A stretch of DNA of 36,764 bases from Vibrio xiamenensis (GCF_900100015.1 NZ_FNDD01000043.1:1-36764); one strand, 5' to 3'; numbered from the stretch's first letter, positions 17,302-26,292 are shown. The notes: generated by a model from the sequence alone, not told the origin. Numbers and translations are program-made.

Positions 17302-17715
17302 TTAGAAACGGTATTTAATACCTGCTGCGGCACCGATTTGTAATTCAACATCATCGCTGAGTTGAAGCTCTGGCTGAATCTGTCCATACGCTTCCCAGTT
17401 GTTTGGCAAGCTCCAATTGATACCTAACGGTAAACGAGCACCAAAGTCATCGTCCCATTCCGCCCAGGCGCCGCCACCGACATACCAAGTCAGCGGATAT
17501 TGAGTATTTAAGTCGCCTTGAGCAAATAGATAGTCAAACGCTGCGCCATCATTACCAACAATAAAACGCATTGTGTTGTTGAGTTCTACCACTGCACTCA
17601 ACTGTTGATCGACAGCCAAACCGACTGCAAGAGAAGAATCTTGCGCCGCGTTTGCACCGCTCGCAAATGCGCTAAGAGATACCAAGACGATTCCAGCAGT
17701 TTTTAAGCTTTTCAT
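17302..17715 (-). CDS. Small exported protein, possibly outer-membrane, unknown function
   Basis: A 137-residue protein with a clear signal peptide (MKSLKTAGIVLVSLSAFASG then ANAAQ, cleavage probably after ANA). The mature part of about 114 residues has alternating polar/hydrophobic stretches, many aromatic residues, and ends in a phenylalanine (KYRF), like a small beta-barrel. I do not recognise the family and assign no function. ATG at 17715 follows AAGGTAAGGAACC. The gene is a single unit: nearly identical terminator stems lie on both sides. Confidence 0.75.
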   Translation of the reverse strand: MKSLKTAGIVLVSLSAFASGANAAQDSSLAVGLAVDQQLSAVVELNNTMRFIVGNDGAAFDYLFAQGDLNTQYPLTWYVGGGAWAEWDDDFGARLPLGINWSLPNNWEAYGQIQPELQLSDDVELQIGAAAGIKYRF

Positions 17716-17834
17716 GGTTCCTTACCTTTATTTTGTTGCTTAACGTTTGTGTGAGGTCACTTTAATGGTCATTACGCCCTGTTATGTCAACCAAATGTAA
17801 GTTACATACAAAATAACGATAGCAACCAATAAAC

Positions 17835-17867
17835 AAAAAGCCGACACCCTATGGATGTCGGCTTTTT
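17835..17867 (-). terminator. Terminator of the ptsG-RDD operon
   Basis: AAAAAGCCGACA (17835-17846) pairs with TGTCGGCTTTTT (17856-17867), 9-nt loop; A/T runs flank both sides. The stem is almost the same as that at 17255-17284. Confidence 0.85.
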
Positions 17868-17897
17868 TAATCATTTTGTATCTCAGTCAGTTAGCTA

Positions 17898-18374
17898 TCA
17901 AGCTAGCGTCACTGTCGTCGCCATTTTCTTATCATGGTATGGAGAACGAGAGAAAGTGTAATACTGAGCTGCGCTATAAGCGGCATATAAACCTATGGTG
18001 CACAACGTTAGACAAATTTTGTAAAACTCACGCATCAAATAATGGTTTAAACTCAATTCGCTATCACTTTCAACCGAGCGAACCTTCATACCTAAAAAAT
18101 ATCGAGCCAACGAGTTACCTACAAAGCGGTAACAGACCCAGTGATAACCTACGTAGATACCAATAAAAAGCAGCAAAATAAAAACGTACAGCGCGAGAAG
18201 CAGTGGCAGCGCAAGTGTGTCGTTGAAAGCCACCGACTTCTCAACGCCACCGCTTTTGAAAGCGATGCTCAGGAAAGCCATCACACCGCTCACTAGCACT
18301 TGGGTAAACATTTTGGCGATAGATAAATCTATGACAAATGCCCCAGTACGTTTAAATTTTTCCTTAATACTCAT
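17898..18374 (-). CDS. RDD-family membrane protein coupled to ptsG
   Basis: A 158-residue protein with the RDD-type N-terminus (FKRTGAFVIDLSIAKM, with Arg9 and Asp16), hydrophobic spans near 22-40 and 53-78, the conserved NSLARYFLGMKV segment, and a possible third span near 118-136. RDD proteins are poorly understood; a few are linked to cation or osmolyte exchange. The start codon overlaps the ptsG stop by one base (TAATG), so it is translated by coupling with the glucose transporter gene. A role in glucose uptake or its control is only an inference from that coupling. Confidence 0.8.
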   Translation of the reverse strand: MSIKEKFKRTGAFVIDLSIAKMFTQVLVSGVMAFLSIAFKSGGVEKSVAFNDTLALPLLLALYVFILLLFIGIYVGYHWVCYRFVGNSLARYFLGMKVRSVESDSELSLNHYLMREFYKICLTLCTIGLYAAYSAAQYYTFSRSPYHDKKMATTVTLA

Positions 18375-19990
18375 TACTTACCAAGTTTGGCGTTGATCTG
18401 AGCTTTGTAACCTGCCGCTTCAGCACCGTAGATTGCTTGGATACCAGTGTCACCCACTTTCACCAAACCACGAGCGCCCAGCTCTTGAGTCCAGTAGTCG
18501 TTACCTTTAACGATACTAGAATCTTTAACAGTGATACGTAGACGAGTGATACATGCATCTACGTCAACGATGTTTGCTTCGCCGCCTAGAGCTTCAATCA
18601 TCGCTACCGCTTTAGCGTCGTCACCGCCGCCTGCTTTTGAAGCGTGGTAATCTTTCTTAGAAACAACCGCTACTGCGCTGCCTTTACGACCTGGAGTTTT
18701 AACATCGAATTTAAGGATGTACCAACGGAATAGGAAGAAGTAAACAAACGCGTAAACCACACCAACTACAGGAATGAAGTACCAGTGGTTATTAACACCA
18801 GTTAGACCAGGAAGCATACCGAACAAGCTGAAGTCGATGAAACCACCACTAAAGGTCATACCTACTTTCACGTTTAGGATATCCATTAGCAAGAATGAGA
18901 TACCTGCTAGTGGCACGTGAAGTGCGTAGTAAAGTGCAGGAGACAAGAACAAGAAAGTAAATTCGATTGGTTCTGTAATACCTGTTAGGAATGCAGTCAA
19001 TGCAACAGAGAACAATAGACCACCCGCAGCACGTTTATTTTCAGCATCCGCTAGCGTGTACATCGCGTATGCCGCTGCTGGAAGACCGAACATCATGAAT
19101 GGGAATTTACCAGTCATAAAGTTAGTAGACGTGAAGTGAGAGAAGTCACCTGATGCTAGAGAAGCAAAGAAGATGTTTTGCGTACCCTTGATTAGCTCGC
19201 CTGCGATTTGTGCAGTACCACCGATCTCTGTTTGCCATAGTGGCAAGTAGAATACGTGGTGCAGACCAACAGGAATAAGTGAACGTTCAATGATACCAAA
19301 GATGAACGATGCAAAGTAACCGTTACCAGAAGCTGTCATTTCACCTAGAGCATTACCGATGAAGCCGAACGCAGCACCGAAGTATGGCCAGATAAAGGTT
19401 AGGATGATGCCGTAGAACAATGCAGCGAACGCACTGATAATAGGTACGAAACGCGCACCGCCGAAGAAACCTAGATAGTCTGGTAGACGTACGTCATGGT
19501 ATTTGTTGTGCAGAGCAACAGTGATAGCACCTGCAATCAAACCACCAAACACACCCATACTTAGCGTATTTGAAATACCTAGGATATCAGCAAGAACCCC
19601 TGCGTAGTGCTCGCCCATCAGGACAACAGTGTTGGTTTCAGCATCAAGCATGCCGCCAACCACCAATGTTTTAGCAATCGCAACGTTCATTACAAGATAA
19701 GAAATTAGAGCAGCAAGCGCAGCCGCACCTTTTTCCGCGCGTGCAAAACCAACCGCGATCGCAAGAGCGAACATAACCGGAAGGTTAGCGAAAACGATAC
19801 CACCAGCGGCGGTCATAATTTGTAGGAAGCTGTTTAGAGCAGTGCCATCTTGTAAGATGCCAATGTTATAGGCTTCGATCATGGTTGGGTTAGTAAAACT
19901 ACCCCCAATCCCCAACATGATACCGGCAGCGGGCAAAAGCGCGATCGGTAGCATGATAGCTTGTGAAAGTTTACTAAAGAAACCTTTCAT
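18374..19990 (-). CDS. ptsG: Glucose-specific PTS permease, EIICB
   Basis: A 538-residue fusion: an N-terminal membrane EIIC domain (about 1-420) and a cytoplasmic EIIB domain (about 455-538). The EIIC motif GITEPIEF is intact, and the phosphorylated Cys480 is in DACITRLR. It imports and phosphorylates glucose, accepting phosphate from EIIA-Glc. MalX and GlcNAc permease are alternatives; overall sequence and position downstream of tatD, the same as in E. coli, favour PtsG. ATG at 19990 has AGGAGC eight bases upstream. It lies in its own unit with the RDD gene and is a likely Mlc target. Confidence 0.9.
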   Translation of the reverse strand: MKGFFSKLSQAIMLPIALLPAAGIMLGIGGSFTNPTMIEAYNIGILQDGTALNSFLQIMTAAGGIVFANLPVMFALAIAVGFARAEKGAAALAALISYLVMNVAIAKTLVVGGMLDAETNTVVLMGEHYAGVLADILGISNTLSMGVFGGLIAGAITVALHNKYHDVRLPDYLGFFGGARFVPIISAFAALFYGIILTFIWPYFGAAFGFIGNALGEMTASGNGYFASFIFGIIERSLIPVGLHHVFYLPLWQTEIGGTAQIAGELIKGTQNIFFASLASGDFSHFTSTNFMTGKFPFMMFGLPAAAYAMYTLADAENKRAAGGLLFSVALTAFLTGITEPIEFTFLFLSPALYYALHVPLAGISFLLMDILNVKVGMTFSGGFIDFSLFGMLPGLTGVNNHWYFIPVVGVVYAFVYFFLFRWYILKFDVKTPGRKGSAVAVVSKKDYHASKAGGGDDAKAVAMIEALGGEANIVDVDACITRLRITVKDSSIVKGNDYWTQELGARGLVKVGDTGIQAIYGAEAAGYKAQINAKLGK

Positions 19991-20389
19991 AGATTTATGC
20001 TCCTGATAAAGTTATTAGAATTGTATGGGCACTAACGGCACACCCCCATGGCCTTTAGGTTAGCACCTATAGAAAATGTAACTACTTGTAAGAGTATATT
20101 TTCCGGCTCTAAATATATCTTGATGCTCGACAAACTTTCTAGCGACTTAGAAAAATAAGTTCCAAACTAATATACAGATCACAATCCCTTCTCATTAATG
20201 AAAAGGATTTCAACACTACAACAGGCTGTTTTTTAAAGACTTTTAATCGAGCTTGATTAATTTCGGTGGGTAAACAAAATAGAGTCGAATGTTATTTTTT
20301 TAACATAATTATCATTTGTGCTAATTTTAGTCACGGATACAAAAAGCTGATAAGACCTAGCTCAAACTATGTGCTCAACCTCATTGAAA
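19991..20389 (-). promoter_or_regulatory. ptsG regulatory region and leader
   Basis: About 400 AT-rich bases without a gene. On the minus strand a CRP-like half-site TGTGATCT sits at 20183-20176, and TATACT at about 20098-20093 is a possible -10 without a clear -35. ATGTTA-T6-TAACAT (20289-20306) is a perfect 6-bp inverted repeat that could be an operator. In the leader RNA, GGTGCTAAC (20067-20059) pairs with GTTAGTGCC (20036-20028), nine pairs including two wobbles, about 40 nt before the start codon. Assignments of Mlc or CRP sites are guesses. Confidence 0.4.
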
Positions 20390-20421
20390 TAAAAAAAAGA
20401 AGGCATGTTGCCTTCTTTTTG
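20390..20421 (-). terminator. Terminator of the fab/holB/tatD cluster
   Basis: AGAAGGCA (20398-20405) pairs with TGCCTTCT (20409-20416), 3-nt loop, extended by A/T pairs and followed on the minus strand by a long T-run. It separates tatD from ptsG. Confidence 0.88.
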
Positions 20422-20436
20422 CGAGAAATTTAATTT

Positions 20437-21204
20437 TCACCGTAAAAAAAGTTTTTGGAAGTTTTGTGTTGTCTTTTCAGCAACTTCTTTCATACCTAGC
20501 CCTTTAAGCTGTGCAATATAGGCAGCAACTTCGACAACATAAGCGGGTTGGTTCTGTTTACCTCGATGTGGCACTGGAGCTAAATACGGTGAATCCGTTT
20601 CAATCAAAAGCCGCTCAAGAGGAAGCGCTTTGACCACCTCTTTAAGTTCTGTGGCTTGTTTAAAAGTTACGATACCCGAAATCGAAATGTAAAAACCCAG
20701 TTCCATCGCAGCTTCAGCAAAGGCCAGATCTTCGGTGAAACAGTGAATAACACCGCCACACTTTTGCGCCTGCCCCTCGCGTAAAATAGCCAAGGTATCC
20801 TGCCGAGCGTTACGAGTATGGATAATCAGTGGCTTGTTGAGTTCGACACCGAGCGCGACTTGCTGTTCAAAGCGCAATTTTTGCAGCTCTGCAGTTTCTG
20901 GCTCATAGTGATAATCAAGCCCTGTTTCACCAATCGCAACCACTTTGGAATGCTTAGCGTATTGATGCAAGGTATCCAGCGCAAAATCACTTTTGACGTC
21001 CAACGGATGGACACCACATGAAGCGTAGACATTGTCGTACGGCTCAATCATCTCCAACATAGCAGGAAAACTATCCAGAGTTACGCCTACAGAGAGTAAT
21101 TCGGTGACATTTGCCGCTTTGGCTTTCGCGATAACGTCATCAATTCCTGTGTGTAGCTCTTGATAATCAAGCTTATCAAGGTGGCAATGTGAGTCTACAT
21201 ACAT
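20437..21204 (-). CDS. TatD-family metal-dependent hydrolase (YcfH)
   Basis: A 255-residue TIM-barrel hydrolase. Metal ligands are visible in DSHCHLD at the N-terminus, GETGLDYHY, IIHTRNA, IHCFTE and ETDSPYL. TatD-type enzymes act as nucleases, and some cleave D-amino-acyl groups; the substrate here is not known. Position between holB and ptsG matches E. coli ycfH. Its ATG lies inside the end of holB (10-base overlap), so translation is coupled. Confidence 0.93.
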   Translation of the reverse strand: MYVDSHCHLDKLDYQELHTGIDDVIAKAKAANVTELLSVGVTLDSFPAMLEMIEPYDNVYASCGVHPLDVKSDFALDTLHQYAKHSKVVAIGETGLDYHYEPETAELQKLRFEQQVALGVELNKPLIIHTRNARQDTLAILREGQAQKCGGVIHCFTEDLAFAEAAMELGFYISISGIVTFKQATELKEVVKALPLERLLIETDSPYLAPVPHRGKQNQPAYVVEVAAYIAQLKGLGMKEVAEKTTQNFQKLFLR

Positions 21205-22163
21205 GTTTCACCTACAAAATGAGTTAACCAGTTAATAATCAGCAGCTCTTTATTAAGACCAGTATGCTGCTTTAAGTCACCAATCAAATACTGTAACTTT
21301 TGAGTTTGAGTATAGAGTAAGTCGTAGCCGCTTCGCTCTGCCAGTGCGTGAGCGCCCGGTGTGTGATGCGGCTGTTCAAGCCCGAAATGCACTTTTTGCG
21401 CGTCATTGAGCAGATACCAAAGCCAGATCAAACGTTGGTTATCGTCGCTCACAAGTTGCTTAGCAAGCTCAATAAGCTGACCTGAATCGCCACCACACAA
21501 AGCGATTAACTGCTGCTCTATTCCCTGATAAAGCTTATCATCGCCCTGCTCAACAAACTGCTGAGTCTTTAACGGTGACAAACCATTAATATGGGGTGCG
21601 AAATCCGGAATGGGCTTTGGGCATACCTTGCTAAGCCAAGCCGTTAACTGCTCTGCTTGAGGCGGCGTAACACGCCACTGCTGACAACGACTGACAATAG
21701 TTGGTAGCAATTGTTGGGCTTGATTCGCCACTAAAATAAAGATACAGCGTTCACTCGGCGTTTCGAGCGTTTTCAGCAGCGCGTTAGACGCCGATTCATT
21801 CATAGCATTCGCGGGCGAAATAACCATGACACGCATGCCTGACAGCTGGGATGACTCTTGTGCCAAACGATTACACTCACGAATTTGATCAACGGTAATC
21901 GTCTTGCCCGCTTTTTCCGGCGCAATAACATGAAAATCCGGGTGAGTCTGCGAGCGCATCAATTGGCAGCTATGGCAAAAACCACAAGGTTCGCTGTCAA
22001 AGTTAGTGCACATCAGCGCTTGAGTCACACGCTCGACAATTTGCTCTGCCCCCATACCATCCTCGGCCAATAATAGGCTCGCGTTTGAAAACCGCTTGGT
22101 TTCCAAATTGGATTGCCATTGCTGCCATAACGGCTTCAGCCAAGGATAGAGTTCTGTCGACAT
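21195..22163 (-). CDS. holB: DNA polymerase III delta-prime subunit
   Basis: A 322-residue clamp-loader subunit. The zinc module is seen in CTNFDSEPCGFCHSCQ near residues 50-65; NALLKTLETPS and IVSRCQQW are the sensor and SRC regions of the AAA+ fold. The delta-prime subunit closes the clamp-loader ring and does not hydrolyse ATP. I start it at ATG 22163, which overlaps the tmk stop by one base (TAATG), rather than six codons upstream. Confidence 0.93.
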   Translation of the reverse strand: MSTELYPWLKPLWQQWQSNLETKRFSNASLLLAEDGMGAEQIVERVTQALMCTNFDSEPCGFCHSCQLMRSQTHPDFHVIAPEKAGKTITVDQIRECNRLAQESSQLSGMRVMVISPANAMNESASNALLKTLETPSERCIFILVANQAQQLLPTIVSRCQQWRVTPPQAEQLTAWLSKVCPKPIPDFAPHINGLSPLKTQQFVEQGDDKLYQGIEQQLIALCGGDSGQLIELAKQLVSDDNQRLIWLWYLLNDAQKVHFGLEQPHHTPGAHALAERSGYDLLYTQTQKLQYLIGDLKQHTGLNKELLIINWLTHFVGETCM

Positions 22164-22795
22164 TAAGCGTGCTCCAGCCATTGATTCAACGCAGCTTGAA
22201 TATCCGCTGAGACTTGCTCGATGGTTTGAGCTGCGTTAATGGTTATCACGCTTGAATCTTGCGCGGCTAATTCTAGATATCGTTCGCGAGTGCGCTCAAA
22301 GAAGCTGATGTCCATCTTTTCGATGCGATCCAGCTCTCCACGCCCGCGAGCGCGTTCAAGGCCAATACGTGGGTCAATATCCAGATAGAGGGTTAAATCC
22401 GGTTTGAAGCCGCCAAGAATGGTGGATTTTAGTGCCGCCATAGTCTCGGTGGAAATTTGTCGCCCTCCCCCCTGATACGCTTGTGATGACATATCGTGGC
22501 GATCGCCTACCACCCAAGCTCCAGCGTTTAGTGCTGGTTTAATAACCGTCTCAACTAACTGCACACGCGCGGCATACATAAGTAATAGCTCACTCATGTC
22601 CTGAAGTTCTTCACCTGCGTGTTCTTCTTTCACTAAAGCGCGCATTTTCTCGGCCAATACAGTGCCGCCCGGCTCGCGAGTATGAGTGATGTTATCAATG
22701 CCATGCTCTCGAAGTGTGGCCAATACCGCAGCGATGGCGGTACTCTTCCCCGCCCCTTCTAATCCTTCGATAACGATAAATTTTGCTGGTTTCAT
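22163..22795 (-). CDS. tmk: Thymidylate kinase
   Basis: A 210-residue dTMP kinase making dTDP for DNA synthesis. The P-loop GLEGAGKS is at about 10-17, the DRHDMSSQAYQGGGR segment and the lid LERARGRGELDRIE are intact. The start overlaps the mltG stop by four bases (ATGA), and the stop overlaps holB by one, giving tight translational coupling. Confidence 0.95.
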   Translation of the reverse strand: MKPAKFIVIEGLEGAGKSTAIAAVLATLREHGIDNITHTREPGGTVLAEKMRALVKEEHAGEELQDMSELLLMYAARVQLVETVIKPALNAGAWVVGDRHDMSSQAYQGGGRQISTETMAALKSTILGGFKPDLTLYLDIDPRIGLERARGRGELDRIEKMDISFFERTRERYLELAAQDSSVITINAAQTIEQVSADIQAALNQWLEHA

Positions 22796-23808
22796 CTTTG
22801 ACTTCTTAATACTTTCAAATAGGCTCGCACGGCGCGGTTATGTTCTGCCAGAGTTTTGGAAAAAACATGGCCGCCATTGCCGCTCGCCACAAAATACAGA
22901 TAATGACTTTGCTCTGGGTTTAAAGCCGCTTGAATTGAAGCGCTACCCGGCATCGCGATCGGCGTCGGTGGCAAGCCGTTTATCACGTATGTGTTATACG
23001 GTGTTGGCTTGCGTAAATCTTGCTTACGAATGTTACCGTCGTAGGCATCTCCCATCCCGTAGATCACCGTTGGGTCAGTTTGCAAACGCATATGACGTTT
23101 AAGGCGATTGGTAAACACTGAAGCCACTCGGCTGCGCTCTGATTCTACCGCGGTCTCCTTCTCGATGATAGACGCGAGGATCAGTGCCTCATATGGGGTT
23201 TTCAGTGGTAAATCGGGCTTTTTGGTTTCCCACGCTTTATCAAGTACGCTGGTCAATTTAGCGTGAGCGCGTTTGAGAATATCAAGATCCGACGTACCCA
23301 AGGTGTAGTGGTAAGTTTCGGCTAAGAACAATCCTTCAAGTACTGATTTGTCGATATTGAGCGCCTCGGCAATCTGCTGTTCGCTCATGTCGTCAGTAAC
23401 ATGCTTAAGGTGTTCAGCGCTCTTTAGCGCCATGCGCCACTCTTTAAACTGGCTTCCCTCAACAAAGGTGATAGCAAATTGATGCTCTTTGCCTGAGATA
23501 AAGATGGTAAGCGCGTTTTGCAGATCCATCTCAGGCGTCAGCTGATAGGTACCGGCTTTAATCTGAGTCAGGTTTGAATATTGAAAACGCAGCAGCTTGG
23601 CATACATCTGGCGAGCAATGAGGTTTTCGCTTTCGAGTTGCGCCAGCACACGATTTAAACTGGTGCCTTGTTTAACGGTAAAAAGTTGGGGATGTTCGAG
23701 CTTTAACGGCTGAGCAATATAATTGGCGACTTGGTGAGTCACGTAAACATAGGCACCGATACATAAGACAATAGCAATCAATCCGAGTGCGATAAGTTTT
23801 TTTAGCAC
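22792..23808 (-). CDS. mltG: Endolytic murein transglycosylase MltG (YceG)
   Basis: A 338-residue inner-membrane enzyme with one N-terminal span (about 4-22), a LysM-like region (LFTVKQGTSLNRVLAQL, 42-58) and the catalytic domain with the Glu of LASIIEKET near 216. It cuts nascent glycan strands and is thought to set their length. The start is GTG at 23808, overlapping the pabC end by seven bases. Confidence 0.93.
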   Translation of the reverse strand: MLKKLIALGLIAIVLCIGAYVYVTHQVANYIAQPLKLEHPQLFTVKQGTSLNRVLAQLESENLIARQMYAKLLRFQYSNLTQIKAGTYQLTPEMDLQNALTIFISGKEHQFAITFVEGSQFKEWRMALKSAEHLKHVTDDMSEQQIAEALNIDKSVLEGLFLAETYHYTLGTSDLDILKRAHAKLTSVLDKAWETKKPDLPLKTPYEALILASIIEKETAVESERSRVASVFTNRLKRHMRLQTDPTVIYGMGDAYDGNIRKQDLRKPTPYNTYVINGLPPTPIAMPGSASIQAALNPEQSHYLYFVASGNGGHVFSKTLAEHNRAVRAYLKVLRSQR

Positions 23809-24608
23809 GACTTAAAATGCTCCTGAAGACGTCTGGTTTGTGTTCCGATCGAATAATGTAAGTCAGTAATAGCCACCACGGGCGCGACACCTAAAATCGC
23901 GTTGGTCATCAATACCTCGTCACTTTGCCTCAGATGCGCCAATGAAAAATGCCCAATGTCGACTTTAATGCCTTGGCTATCGAGTACTTCAAGCACGCTG
24001 CGGCGCATAGTGCCAGCGACCCCCGCTTGTTCAAGACTCGGGGTAAACCACTGCAATCCTTGGCGCCAAAACAAGTTCGCCATCGTAGTTTCAATAACGT
24101 TGCCTGTGATATCTAAAGCAACACCATCGATATACCCTTGCTGATCCATCTCTGCTTTGAGCAGAACTTGTTCTAAGCGGTTATTATGCTTTAGGCCAGC
24201 AAGCAGTGGATTGAGGCCTAGCTTTTGCTGACAAACACCAAGCGTAACGCCACTTTCAGCTAATACTTTGTAATGATTCGGATACGCAAAAGCGCTGATT
24301 GTAACATTAGCGGAGTGGGCTTGAGTAGGGCTGTATCCCCTTCCTCCTCGACCACGACTGATATGAATTTTGATCCCTGCGACAGAATCACTAAAAGCCG
24401 CCTGTTGTAGCCAAGCTTTCACCTGATACCAATCAGGGTTTGGAATCGCTAAGCGTTTGAGGCACTCCGTCATGCGTTCAACATGATAAGGCCAGCATAT
24501 TGGCTCGCCATGTTTGGTCAAAATGGTGGTGAAACACCCATCCCCATATTGAAATGAACGATCATCTAGCTCGACCGTCTCGCATTTCTGTCCGTTTACC
24601 CAATACAC
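23802..24608 (-). CDS. pabC: Aminodeoxychorismate lyase
   Basis: A 268-residue PLP-dependent fold-type IV enzyme that forms p-aminobenzoate plus pyruvate from aminodeoxychorismate in folate synthesis. DRSFQYGDGCFTTI, the GLKHNNRLEQVLLKAE region and ETTMANLFW are typical. It starts with GTG at 24608 behind AAGGAG. A hairpin separates it from fabF, so its expression may depend on readthrough. Confidence 0.92.
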   Translation of the reverse strand: MYWVNGQKCETVELDDRSFQYGDGCFTTILTKHGEPICWPYHVERMTECLKRLAIPNPDWYQVKAWLQQAAFSDSVAGIKIHISRGRGGRGYSPTQAHSANVTISAFAYPNHYKVLAESGVTLGVCQQKLGLNPLLAGLKHNNRLEQVLLKAEMDQQGYIDGVALDITGNVIETTMANLFWRQGLQWFTPSLEQAGVAGTMRRSVLEVLDSQGIKVDIGHFSLAHLRQSDEVLMTNAILGVAPVVAITDLHYSIGTQTRRLQEHFKSC

Positions 24609-24626
24609 TTAGCACTCCTTAGATAC

Positions 24627-24664
24627 AAAAACGGCTCAATGCTGAGAGCACTAAGCCGTTTTAA
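24627..24664 (-). terminator. Hairpin/attenuator between fabF and pabC
   Basis: AAACGGCT and AGCCGTTT arms close an inner TGCT-GAG-AGCA helix; on the minus strand a TTTTTG run follows. Because pabC to tatD have no clear promoter, this is probably a partial terminator. Confidence 0.7.
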
Positions 24665-24685
24665 CACGAAATGATCGCGACCCAG

Positions 24686-25930
24686 TTAAATCTTTTTAAA
24701 GATTAACGAACCGTTAGTACCACCAAAGCCAAATGAGTTACATAGAGCGTACTCCATGCCTTCTACTTTACGTGCTGTGTTTGGTACCAGATCAATATCG
24801 AGATCGTCTTCTGGGTTATCCAGGTTAATGGTTGGTGGAACCATTTGGTCAACCAAAGACATAATGGTGATGATCGATTCAACCGAACCTGCAGCACCAA
24901 GAAGGTGACCGGTCATTGATTTGGTTGAAGAAACCAATACTTGCTTCGCGCCAGCTTCGCCAAGAGCACGTTTAATACCCTTAACTTCTGCAACATCACC
25001 AGCAGGCGTAGACGTGCCGTGTGCGTTGACATAACCGATTTGCTCGCCCGTTAGGCCAGCATCGCGTAGTGCTGCTTCCATTGCAAGCGCACCACCTGAA
25101 CCATCTTCGCTTGGTGACGTCATGTGGTAAGCATCACCAGACATACCGAAACCAACCAGTTCAGCGTAGATTTTCGCACCGCGTGCTTTAGCATGTTCGT
25201 ACTCTTCAAGCACGATAACGCCAGCACCATCACCGAGAACAAAACCGTCACGGTCTTTATCCCACGGGCGAGACGCTTTTTGCGGCTCATCGTTACGAGT
25301 CGAAAGTGCTTTTGCCGCGCCAAAACCAGCCATGCCAAGTGGCGTAGATGCTTTCTCAGCACCACCAGCAACCATAGCATCACAATCGCCATAGGCAATC
25401 ATGCGTGCCGCATGACCAATGTTATGAAGGCCCGTCGTACACGCAGTTGAAATCGCGATGTTTGGACCGCGTAGACCACGCATAATGGAAAGGTTACCAG
25501 CAACCATGTTTACGATGGTTGATGGAACAAAAAATGGGCTAACTTTACGTGGGCCTTTTTCGACGAGCGCTTTGTGACCGTTTTCGATCAAATCTAGACC
25601 GCCGATACCAGAGCCAATAGCGACACCAACACGCGCGGCGTTCGCTTCGTTAACTTCGAGGCCAGAGTCATCTAGCGCTTGAATACCCGCTGCGATGCCG
25701 TATTGGATAAACAAATCCATTTTACGTGCATCTTTTTTAGACATGTACTCTTCGCAGTTAAAGTCTTTCACTAGACCTGCGAAACGAGTTGAGAAATTGG
25801 TAGTGTCAAAATGCTCGATATTCACGATACCACTTTGACCGGCTAGCAGGGCTTTCCAAGAGGATTCTACAGTGTTGCCTACCGGTGACAACATACCCAT
25901 GCCAGTGACAACAACACGACGCTTGGACAC
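24686..25930 (-). CDS. fabF: 3-oxoacyl-ACP synthase II
   Basis: A 414-residue KAS II that elongates acyl-ACP with malonyl-ACP. The Cys-His-His triad is visible as Cys164 (STACTTG), His304 (NAHGTSTPAGD) and His342 (GHLLGAAG). FabF is also the enzyme for temperature control of unsaturated fatty acids in E. coli. The start is GTG at 25930 behind GGAGAAT. The gene lies 85 bases after acpP, past a strong hairpin. Confidence 0.97.
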   Translation of the reverse strand: MSKRRVVVTGMGMLSPVGNTVESSWKALLAGQSGIVNIEHFDTTNFSTRFAGLVKDFNCEEYMSKKDARKMDLFIQYGIAAGIQALDDSGLEVNEANAARVGVAIGSGIGGLDLIENGHKALVEKGPRKVSPFFVPSTIVNMVAGNLSIMRGLRGPNIAISTACTTGLHNIGHAARMIAYGDCDAMVAGGAEKASTPLGMAGFGAAKALSTRNDEPQKASRPWDKDRDGFVLGDGAGVIVLEEYEHAKARGAKIYAELVGFGMSGDAYHMTSPSEDGSGGALAMEAALRDAGLTGEQIGYVNAHGTSTPAGDVAEVKGIKRALGEAGAKQVLVSSTKSMTGHLLGAAGSVESIITIMSLVDQMVPPTINLDNPEDDLDIDLVPNTARKVEGMEYALCNSFGFGGTNGSLIFKKI

Positions 25931-25972
25931 GATTCTATTCTCCGGAATTGAAGTTGTTCTATGAGAGGTATA

Positions 25973-26006
25973 GAAGATAAAACACAGGCGGCCAGAAGGC
26001 CGCCTG
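25973..26006 (-). terminator. Strong hairpin between acpP and fabF, probable partial terminator
   Basis: CAGGCGGCC (25985-25993) pairs perfectly with GGCCGCCTG (25998-26006) with a 4-nt loop; on the minus strand TGTTTTAT follows. Such a GC-rich stem after acpP would give more acpP than fabF message. Confidence 0.78.
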
Positions 26007-26015
26007 GGAGAGATA

Positions 26016-26249
26016 TTACTGAGCGCTGTTTACGTAATCAATTGCAGCTTGAACAGTAGTGATTTTCTCAGCTTCTTCGTCTGGAATCTCAGTGTCGAAT
26101 TCTTCTTCTAGAGCCATTACTAGTTCAACAGTGTCTAGAGAATCAGCACCTAGATCATCAACAAATGAAGCTTCGTTTTTAACTTCTGCTTCGTCTACAC
26201 CTAGCTGTTCAACAATGATTTTCTTTACGCGTTCTTCGATGTTGCTCAT
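26016..26249 (-). CDS. acpP: Acyl carrier protein
   Basis: A 77-residue acidic helical protein; Ser37 in [12 protein letters not shown] receives the phosphopantetheine arm. It carries growing fatty acids for all Fab enzymes and PlsX. The ribosome site AAAGGAAAAG precedes the ATG. It has its own promoter region (235 bases to fabG) and a following hairpin, which fits its very high normal expression. Confidence 0.98.
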
Positions 26250-26292
26250 TTTTCTTTTCCTTTACAGATTTCGCTCTATGCGATGTTTCCGT

